DNA of 64,000 bases from Stenotrophomonas nematodicola (GTDB lineage Bacteria > Pseudomonadota > Gammaproteobacteria > Xanthomonadales > Xanthomonadaceae), in NCBI RefSeq assembly GCF_009467805.1, contig NZ_WIAY01000003.1, positions 372,001 through 436,000 on the forward strand, read 5' to 3'. Positions 58,196 through 64,000 of this stretch are shown in pieces; position 1 is the first letter of the stretch; the number at the start of each line of letters is the position of its first letter. The position numbers were made by a program, and so were the translations under genes. Below the pieces are notes generated by a model, which saw only the letters and a program-made list of their open reading frames with translations, made no database searches and was not told the origin of the DNA.

Positions 58196-59155
58196 ATGCA
58201 GGATTTCACCGTCATCGTGCTCCCCGGCGCCTTCGCGTCCAGTGTGGCGCTGACCGTGGACATGCTCTCCACCGCCGCCACGCTGGCCCCACGACTGGGC
58301 GTGCCGGCACCCCGCTGGCAGATCTGCAGCGCCACGCGCGGGCCGGTGCGGCTCGGCGAACACCTGCAGCTGCGTGCGCACCCACTGCCGCGTGCGCCTG
58401 ATGGAAACGCGTGCTGGATCGTGCCGGGCCTGGGGGTGGACGATCCGCAGGCGATCGCCGCGCGGCTGGCCGGCGCCGACGTGCCGCGGGTGCTGCGTGC
58501 CCTGCGTGCGCACGCTGCCGCAGGCGGTCGCCTGGCCGCCTCGTGCGCGTCGGTATTCCTGCTGCAGGCGGCCGGGCTGCTCGCCCAGCGCCGCGTCACC
58601 ACCACCTGGTGGCTGGCCGCGGCATTGCAGCGGCTGGAGCCGGCCTGCCAGGTCGATGCGGACCACATGGTGATCGACGACGGGCCGGTGACCACCGCCG
58701 GTGCGGCGCTCGGCCACAGCGACCTGATGCTGCACCTGCTGCGCCAACGCTTCGGCCCCGCATTGGCCGGGGCAGTGGCACGTGCGCTGCTGCTGGACCG
58801 ACGCCAGCTGCAGTCGCCGTTCATGGTCCCGGCGATGATGGCGCAGGGCAATGCGTTGATCGCCGCCCTGACCGCGCATGTGGAAGCGCACCTGCCCACT
58901 GCGGTGACGGTCGGTGATCTGGCCCACCACATGGGCATGTCCACGCGCACACTGTCGCGACAGGTCACCCGTGCCACCGGGCACGGCCCGCTGCACCTGA
59001 TCCGCAGCGTGCAGTTGAACCGGGCGCGGGCGCTGCTGGAGAACAGCCGTTGTTCGGTGGAGGCAGTGGCCGAGCAGGTGGGCTATGGCGATCCCACCGC
59101 GCTGCGGCGGCTGCTGCGCCAGCGTCTCAACGCAACGCCGCGCCAGCTGCGCTGA
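58196..59155 (+). CDS. GlxA-type transcriptional regulator (DJ-1/PfpI plus AraC HTH)
   Basis: 319 residues. The N-terminal DJ-1/PfpI-like domain is at about 1-175 (FTVIVLPGAFASSVALTVDML; GGRLAASCASVFLLQAAGLL with the Cys of the nucleophile elbow). The AraC-type DNA-binding domain is at about 220-319 (VGDLAHHMGMSTRTLSRQVTRATGHGPLHLI and VAEQVGYGDPTALRRLLRQR). Such regulators are common next to small metabolic enzymes that they control. The GFA gene and the small gene lie divergent, so they are plausible targets. The start at 58196 was chosen over GTG 58181. Confidence 0.88.
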   Translation: MQDFTVIVLPGAFASSVALTVDMLSTAATLAPRLGVPAPRWQICSATRGPVRLGEHLQLRAHPLPRAPDGNACWIVPGLGVDDPQAIAARLAGADVPRVLRALRAHAAAGGRLAASCASVFLLQAAGLLAQRRVTTTWWLAAALQRLEPACQVDADHMVIDDGPVTTAGAALGHSDLMLHLLRQRFGPALAGAVARALLLDRRQLQSPFMVPAMMAQGNALIAALTAHVEAHLPTAVTVGDLAHHMGMSTRTLSRQVTRATGHGPLHLIRSVQLNRARALLENSRCSVEAVAEQVGYGDPTALRRLLRQRLNATPRQLR

Positions 59156-59179
59156 GCGCGGCCCGGATGCCGGAAACAG

Positions 59180-59205
59180 AAAGGCCCCGCGCGAGCGGGG
59201 CCTTT
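59180..59205. terminator. Bidirectional terminator between glxA-type gene and fadL
   Basis: AAAGGCCCCGC-GCGA-GCGGGGCCTTT: an 11-bp perfect stem whose ends are A/T runs. It lies between two convergent genes, 25 bases after the first stop and 33 before the second. Confidence 0.85.
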
Positions 59206-59237
59206 CGTCCAGCGTGTGATGTCCGCTTGCGCGTCGA

Positions 59238-60581
59238 TCAGAACTTGTAGTTCACCGACGCCGCCAGCACATCGCCGCGCACCTTGTACTTGCCGGTGAG
59301 CGAGTTGCCCTGGTTGTTGGTGGTGCCGGCGATGATCACGTCCGGATCCTTGGTGAACAGGTGCAGGTAGCCGAAGTTGTATTCGACGTTTTCCGACGGC
59401 GTCCAGCCCACGCCCAGCGAGAGCCACTTGCGGCTGGTGTCGGGCACGCGCACGTCGCGGTGTGCGTTGGTGGTCGGGGTCTGGTCCAGCGCGATACCGC
59501 CGCGCAGGGTGACGGTGTCACTCAGCTTGTAATCGGTACCCAGCGAGACGAAGGTCGTGTCGCGGTAGCCGAATTCCAGCACCGAATCGGGCTGCGCCGA
59601 CGCGTAGTCGATGGTGACCTGGTCGAAGGCGGTCGACCACGCGGTGCGGGTCACGTCGCCCATCACGGTCCACTTGTCATTGACGTTGTGGGTGACGCTC
59701 AGGGTGGCCGAGGCCGGCAGGGTCACGGTGGCCTTGCCCGAGGTGCTCACGAAGCGACCCGGCTGCACGGCGTTCAGTACGGTCGCCACGTTCGGCGGCA
59801 CCACGAAGGTGGCATCGCCGCCGGTGATCTTGTGCTCGACCTTGGAACGGTAGCTGATGCCGATGTGGGTGTTCTCATCCGGGCTGAACAGGCCGCCCAC
59901 GGTCCAACCCACCGCATTGTTGTCGCCTTCCACGGTCAGCTTGCCGTCGGCGCTGCCCGGGGTGAAGCCCGGCACGCGCGACTGCGCCAGCGCGGTGCCG
60001 AAGTCGATGTTGTTGCTCAGTTCGATGGTCAGGTGTTCAACGAACACCGACGCGCCGAACGACACGTACGGATTGACGTCGTACGAGGCGGCAAAGCCCA
60101 GGTCGATCGCCTTCAGGTCGGTCTTGAGGCCGCTGTAACGGCCGACCCAGCCATTGTCGTATTCGGTCTTGAAGCCGAACGGTGCGGTCAGCGACACACC
60201 GAAGTGGGCCTTTTCACCGATCGGCATGTGGAAGTAAGCCGCCGGAACCGGAGCGATCATGCCGGCGTCGCCGCCGTCACCGCCGGTCTGGGCCTGGCCG
60301 GTCGGCTTGCGGCCGGTGCCGTGGAACTTGGCCGAGAAGCTGATGGCGCTCAGGTCACCCTGGACCTGCATGCCTTCCAGCTGGCGCATGCCGGCCGGGT
60401 TGACGGCCATGATGGAGGCGTCGCCCGCGGCGCTGCCGGAGCCGGCGAACGAACGGCCGAGGCCCTTGGCGCTGTTTTCCTTCAGCTGGAAGGCGGCGGC
60501 GTTGACGTGGCCAGCGGCCAGGGCACCGGCAATGCCGACGGCCAGGGCGGTGACACGGGCAAGCGTGGAAGCGGTATGCAT
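59238..60581 (-). CDS. fadL: FadL/OmpP1-family outer membrane fatty-acid transporter
   Basis: 447 residues. It has a signal peptide (ALAVGIAGALAAGHVNAAA). The mature N-terminus AFQLKENSAKGLGRSFAGSGSAAGDASIMAVNPAGM is the hatch region, containing the NPA motif found in FadL proteins. A 14-strand barrel follows and ends in an aromatic residue (VNYKF). It takes up long-chain fatty acids or other hydrophobic molecules. The promoter region upstream has a palindromic operator. It is convergent with the GlxA-type gene. Confidence 0.92.
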   Translation of the reverse strand: MHTASTLARVTALAVGIAGALAAGHVNAAAFQLKENSAKGLGRSFAGSGSAAGDASIMAVNPAGMRQLEGMQVQGDLSAISFSAKFHGTGRKPTGQAQTGGDGGDAGMIAPVPAAYFHMPIGEKAHFGVSLTAPFGFKTEYDNGWVGRYSGLKTDLKAIDLGFAASYDVNPYVSFGASVFVEHLTIELSNNIDFGTALAQSRVPGFTPGSADGKLTVEGDNNAVGWTVGGLFSPDENTHIGISYRSKVEHKITGGDATFVVPPNVATVLNAVQPGRFVSTSGKATVTLPASATLSVTHNVNDKWTVMGDVTRTAWSTAFDQVTIDYASAQPDSVLEFGYRDTTFVSLGTDYKLSDTVTLRGGIALDQTPTTNAHRDVRVPDTSRKWLSLGVGWTPSENVEYNFGYLHLFTKDPDVIIAGTTNNQGNSLTGKYKVRGDVLAASVNYKF

Positions 60582-60679
60582 TGTTGGTTCTCTCCGGAAT
60601 TGCGGTGATGTTTGGCAACGCGCGCCTGCGTAGCCCCTTCCCTTCCGGGTTGGGACGACGCGCCGGATTCCCCTCCCGA

Positions 60680-60725
60680 CATACGACGCCGTATGCGAGT
60701 ATACCCAGACCGGTTAATGAAACAA
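60680..60725 (-). promoter_or_regulatory. fadL promoter with overlapping palindromic operator
   Basis: On the minus strand TTGTTT is followed by 16 bases and TATACT (about 60703-60698). Right after it comes a palindrome CATACG-GCGT-CGTATG (60695-60680), which overlaps the likely transcription start. This is the normal place for a repressor of the TetR or FadR type that would sense fatty acyl-CoA. The nearest such regulator is not in the window. Confidence 0.55.
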
Positions 60726-60809
60726 TAACGGCCGTCGCCCTCCCGGCCATTCAGGCTGAACGCGACATTCCCCCACCCGGGCCGCCCCCGCGCTAGGCTA
60801 GCGCCACCC

Positions 60810-61502
60810 ATGTTCGTGTCGATTCCCTCCCGCAAGAAGTCCGCGTTGCGCTGGGCCACCCCGCTGCTGTTCGCGGCCCTGTGGCTGGCGTTCCTGTGGT
60901 CGATCTCCCGGCCGGACGACGCCCGGCGCAGCCTCTGGCTGGATTGGGGCGCCCTGTCCACCGGGCTGACCCACCCGCAGGACTGGTGGGCCACCCTGCA
61001 GGACGGCAGTGTGCTGCGGCTGTTCACCGCCCTGTTCCTGCATGCGGACTGGTCGCACCTGCTCGGCAACATGGTGTTCCTGCTGATCTTCGGGCTGCCG
61101 GCCGAACGCGTGCTGGGGCCGTGGCGGCTGATCCTGCTGTTCCTGGTCGGCGGGGCGATCTCCAACCTGACCGCGATCTACACGATGGGCAGCCCGGACC
61201 AGATCATCATCGGTGCCAGCGGCGCGGTGTCGGCACTCATCGGTGCCTACCTGGCGCTGTTCCCGGGCGCGCGGCTGGGCGTGGTGATCCCGCTCGGCCT
61301 GTTCCTGGAGTTCGTGCGCGCGCCGGCCTACCTCCTGATCGGTGTATGGGCGGCGCTGCAGGTGGTGTTCGCCTATATCGGCCCGACCTTCGGCATGGTC
61401 GCCTGGTGGGCGCACATTGCCGGCTTCGCCTTCGGGCTGGCCTACGGCGTGTACGTGCGCGCGGCGATCGCGCGGCGCCTGCGCAAGCGGCACGGCTTCT
61501 AG
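60810..61502 (+). CDS. Rhomboid-family intramembrane serine protease
   Basis: 230 residues with six or seven membrane helices. The catalytic Ser is at 137 (GASGAVSALIG) and the His at 202 (WWAHIAGF); the HLLGNMVFL helix is near 83. Rhomboids cut single-span membrane proteins inside the membrane. Substrates cannot be predicted. The Leu/Arg-rich C-terminus is short. The gene is divergent from fadL and convergent with ctpA. Confidence 0.88.
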   Translation: MFVSIPSRKKSALRWATPLLFAALWLAFLWSISRPDDARRSLWLDWGALSTGLTHPQDWWATLQDGSVLRLFTALFLHADWSHLLGNMVFLLIFGLPAERVLGPWRLILLFLVGGAISNLTAIYTMGSPDQIIIGASGAVSALIGAYLALFPGARLGVVIPLGLFLEFVRAPAYLLIGVWAALQVVFAYIGPTFGMVAWWAHIAGFAFGLAYGVYVRAAIARRLRKRHGF

Positions 61503-61529
61503 ACCCGGCGGCTTCCATCTCCGTGCAGC

Positions 61530-61591
61530 GCAGCGCCGGTTCCGCCCGGCTGCCGCGGTGCCGATCATCGCCGCGCTGCGCTCGGCTCTAC
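61530..61591 (-). repeat. Decayed GTAG repeat between rhomboid and ctpA genes
   Basis: On the minus strand GTAGAGCCGAGCGCAGCGC (61591-61573) is followed by a second CAGCCGGGCGGAACC block. The two halves resemble the array at the start of the window but carry substitutions. No gene is seen in the 109-base convergent gap. Confidence 0.65.
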
Positions 61592-61611
61592 GACGGCGGG
61601 CGTACGATCGA

Positions 61612-63030
61612 TCAGGGCTTGGTCGGCATTTCTGCGGGCTTGGCTTCAGGCTTGGCTTCGGGCTTGGCCGCAGGCTTCGCCTCCGGCGTCGGTGCCGGCT
61701 TCTTCGCCGCCTCGGCCTTCTGCTTGGCCGCCACCGAACCCGGCTGCTTCAATTCGGCCAGTGCATCGTTGATCGGGCCGTCGCCGGGCAGTACGTCGCC
61801 GGCCTTGTAGCCGTCGCCGCCTTCCTCATCGCCGCGCAGATGACCCGGCAGGGTCGCTTCGCTGTAGTCGGTCAGGCTCGCCGGCAGCGCGTCGTCGCCG
61901 TCGCGCCTGTCGGGCAGCAGCACCACGTCCGGCACAATGCCGGTGGCCTGGATCGACTTGCCGCTGGGCGTGAAGTAGCGCGCGGTGGTGAGCTTGACCG
62001 AATCACCGTTGTCCAGCGGCAGCACCGTCTGCACCGAGCCCTTGCCGAAGGTGCGGCTGCCGACCACGCGCGCACGGCCGTTGTCGCGCAGCGCGCCGGC
62101 CAGCACTTCCGATGCGCTGGCCGAACCGGCATCGGCCAGCACTACCACCGGCGCGCCCTTGAGCAGATCGCCCGGCGTCGCGTCGAAGCGTGCGTCACTG
62201 ATCGAGATGCGGCCACGGGTGCTGACAATATTGCCCTTGTCGAGCAGGTCGTCGGCCACCTGGACCGCAGCGGTGAGCAGCCCGCCCGGGTTGCTGCGCA
62301 GGTCCAGCACCAGGCCCTTGAGCTTGCCGCCGGCCTGCTGCTGCAACTGCGCGACATGCTTCTGGAAATCGGCACCGGTGTCGGCCTGGAAGGTGCTCAG
62401 GCGGATGTAGCCGTAGCCGGGCTCCAGCATCCGGCTGCGCACGCTGGTGACGCGGATGGTTTCGCGGGTGACGGTCACATCGAACGGTTTGGGACGGCCT
62501 TCGCGCACCAGGGTCAGCACCACCTTGCTGCCGGCTGCGCCGCGCAGGGGTTCGGTGGCCTCGATCGCGCTGATCGGCTTGCCGTCGATGGCGATGATCA
62601 GATCGCCAGCCAGGATGCCTGCACGCGCGGCCGGGGTGTCGTCGATCGGCGAGATCACCTTCAGGCTGCTGTTGTCCGGCTGTTGCTGCAGCTCCACGCC
62701 GATGCCCTCGTAGGCACCGTTGGCCTGCTCATCGAAGGCCTCGGCATCTTCCTTGTCGAAGTAGGTGCTGTGCGGGTCCAGGTCCAGCAGCAGGCCTCGG
62801 ATCGCGGACTGCATCAGCTTCTTGTCGTCCACCGGGTCCACATAGGCGGCGCGCACCGCGTTGTACACCGCCACGTAGCGCCGGATTTCCTCGAGCGGCA
62901 CGCGGGAAGTGACCGCCTCTTCACTGGTTGCCGCATCGCTGCCGCGGGTCGGCGCACCGCCGGTCTGCTGCGCCCAGGACATGGCCGGCAACAGGGCCAG
63001 CAACAAGGTGGCGGAACGGGCTACGCGCAT
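61612..63030 (-). CDS. ctpA: C-terminal processing protease (S41 peptidase)
   Basis: 472 residues. It has a signal peptide (LLLALLPAMSWAQ), an N-terminal helical part, a PDZ domain at about 110-190 (GIGVELQQQPDNSSLKVISPIDDTPAARAGI) and the S41 catalytic core. The Ser-Lys pair is Ser 307 (SASASEVLAG) and Lys 330 (TFGKGSVQT). A Lys/Pro/Ala-rich tail of about 50 residues (KPEAKPEAKP repeats) ends the protein. Members cut periplasmic proteins such as murein hydrolases from the C-terminus. It follows envC on the same strand by 148 bases, which fits a role in cell-wall turnover. Confidence 0.93.
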   Translation of the reverse strand: MRVARSATLLLALLPAMSWAQQTGGAPTRGSDAATSEEAVTSRVPLEEIRRYVAVYNAVRAAYVDPVDDKKLMQSAIRGLLLDLDPHSTYFDKEDAEAFDEQANGAYEGIGVELQQQPDNSSLKVISPIDDTPAARAGILAGDLIIAIDGKPISAIEATEPLRGAAGSKVVLTLVREGRPKPFDVTVTRETIRVTSVRSRMLEPGYGYIRLSTFQADTGADFQKHVAQLQQQAGGKLKGLVLDLRSNPGGLLTAAVQVADDLLDKGNIVSTRGRISISDARFDATPGDLLKGAPVVVLADAGSASASEVLAGALRDNGRARVVGSRTFGKGSVQTVLPLDNGDSVKLTTARYFTPSGKSIQATGIVPDVVLLPDRRDGDDALPASLTDYSEATLPGHLRGDEEGGDGYKAGDVLPGDGPINDALAELKQPGSVAAKQKAEAAKKPAPTPEAKPAAKPEAKPEAKPAEMPTKP

Positions 63031-63146
63031 GAAGCACTCCAGGGTAAGCGGGGGACGGGAACACACACACCGGGGTGCGTGTCCCGATTATGCGCGAAGG
63101 CCGGATAAATTCCCGTTGAACCGCCCGGTACCGGTGCGCGTTACGA

Positions 63147-63170
63147 GGGGGGCGCGATTCATCGCCCCCC
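63147..63170 (-). terminator. Possible terminator hairpin after envC
   Basis: GGGGGGCG pairs with CGCCCCCC around an 8-base loop, 9 bases after the envC stop codon. No T-run follows on the minus strand, so termination may be weak or factor-dependent and some transcripts may continue to ctpA. Confidence 0.5.
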
Positions 63171-63178
63171 GCGTGGAC

Positions 63179-64000
63179 TCAGCGGCGCTGCAGCCAGGAA
63201 CCGGGGTCCACGGGCTGGCCGTTGCGACGCAGCTCGAAGTACAGCGCCGTCACGCCCTGTCCGCCGGAGTTGCCGACCTTGGCCACCGCATCGCCCTTCT
63301 TCACCGCCGCGCCGGCATCGCGCAGCAGGGTGTCGTTGTGGGCGTACAGGCTCATGTAGCCGTTGCCGTGGTCCACGATCAGGATCATGCCGTAGCCGGT
63401 CATCCAGTCCGAGAACACCACCGTGCCATCAGCCACGGCGGTGATGGTGCTGCCGGCGGGCGCGCCGATCAGGACACCGCTGCTGGTGCGACCGTCGGGC
63501 AGCTTGCCACCATAACGGGCCAGCAGATTGCCCGACAGCGGCCAGCCCAACCCGCCCACTTTCGGTGCCGGTGCCGAGGCCACCACGGGCGGAACCTTTA
63601 CCGCACGTGGAGGGGCACGCGTCCCGCTCGCCGCGGCCGCCTTCTCGGCTTTCTCGGCGGCCGCCTTTTCCGCTGCGGCACGACGGGCAGCCGCGCGCCG
63701 CTCGGCTTCGGCGCGTGCCGCCGCCGCACGCAGGTTGGCCAGCAGCGTTTCCAGTGCCTTGGCATCCTGGCCCAGCGCCTTCTCCCGCTCGCTGCGATCC
63801 TTGAAACGCTCGTCCAGTGTGGCCACGGTGGCGGCACGCGCGCGACGGTCGCCTTCCAGCGCCGCGGCCTGCTGCTTCTGCTGCTGGCGCGCGCCCTCCA
63901 ACGCCTGCCGACGCTCGACGATCTGCGTTTCCAGCGTCTGCAGGTCGGCCAGGTCGCGGGTCAGTGCCTGGATGCGCTGCGCGCGCTCGCGCTGCAGGTA
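63179..64000 (-). CDS. envC: EnvC-like murein hydrolase activator (5' end outside window)
   Basis: The last 273 residues are present; the frame is open to the window edge. A coiled-coil region, rich in Arg, Gln, Ala and Glu, covers the first 150 visible residues. The LytM (M23-like) domain follows (SNLLARYGG-like GNLLARYGGKLPDG, VDHGNGYMSLYAHNDTLL). The zinc ligands of active LytM enzymes are lost: the HxxxD position reads SSGVLIG and the HLHFE position reads ALYFELR. This is as in E. coli EnvC, which activates the amidases AmiA and AmiB at the division site but does not cut murein itself. Confidence 0.9.
   Translation of the reverse strand, partial: YLQRERAQRIQALTRDLADLQTLETQIVERRQALEGARQQQKQQAAALEGDRRARAATVATLDERFKDRSEREKALGQDAKALETLLANLRAAAARAEAERRAAARRAAAEKAAAEKAEKAAAASGTRAPPRAVKVPPVVASAPAPKVGGLGWPLSGNLLARYGGKLPDGRTSSGVLIGAPAGSTITAVADGTVVFSDWMTGYGMILIVDHGNGYMSLYAHNDTLLRDAGAAVKKGDAVAKVGNSGGQGVTALYFELRRNGQPVDPGSWLQRR

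Overview
The window is a GC-rich stretch of a gammaproteobacterial chromosome, most likely Stenotrophomonas or a close relative in the Xanthomonadaceae/Lysobacteraceae. The basis is gene content and order (glnE, putA beside an aa3 oxidase cluster, rpsU-yqeY-yihY-dnaG, tsaD-folB) plus many short hairpin repeats that begin with GTAG, the type described as SMAG/REP repeats in S. maltophilia. No species can be named from this sequence alone. I see no prophage, insertion sequence, tRNA, rRNA or CRISPR array. The window looks like core chromosome with repeat-rich intergenic regions.

Layout. 1-2.3 kb: the tail of an unknown gene, a tandem array of paired GTAG repeats, and a membrane protein. 2.3-7.4 kb: YceI lipoprotein, RutE-type nitroreductase, ELM1-type protein, DUF2145 protein with two tandem paralogous secreted proteins, and a YhhQ-type transporter. 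7.4-15.8 kb: a 41-bp tandem repeat, glnE, a CoA-transferase, a 2-oxoadipate dioxygenase/decarboxylase-like protein, a HAD hydrolase and a secreted EF-hand protein. 16.4-28.9 kb: two divergent gene blocks for cell-wall peptide handling (VanX-type dipeptidase, serine hydrolase, TonB-dependent receptor and transglutaminase-like protein on one side; NlpC/P60 peptidase, Ala-Glu epimerase, MurR/RpiR regulator, L,D-transpeptidase-fold protein and APC permease on the other). 29-36 kb: YiaA, a PQQ-type sugar dehydrogenase, a GH3 glucosidase with a LacI-type operator, a mechanosensitive channel and an 11-copy 33-bp repeat beside folB. 36.5-43.8 kb: tsaD diverging from rpsU-yqeY-yihY-dnaG, then a secreted phosphatase, a BASS transporter and a ChaN-like protein. 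43.9-52.4 kb: a complete cytochrome c oxidase and heme A cluster. 52.7-64 kb: putA, a ThuA-like protein, a GFA protein, a GlxA-type regulator, fadL, rhomboid protease, ctpA and envC (cut by the window end).

How the genes work together. The oxidase block holds subunits I, II and III, the copper chaperone CtaG/Cox11, SURF1, CtaA and CyoE, so structural and heme-A genes sit together. The 16.4-28.9 kb block is the most interesting. Its enzymes together could take murein peptides from the outer membrane to a metabolisable dipeptide (receptor, periplasmic peptidases, permease, epimerase, sugar-phosphate-type regulator). I propose it as a peptidoglycan-fragment uptake and catabolism locus built like the TonB-dependent carbohydrate utilisation loci of xanthomonads. 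The second theme is the repeats: three different tandem arrays, and several genes whose stop codon lies inside the first bases of a GTAG/GTAA repeat.
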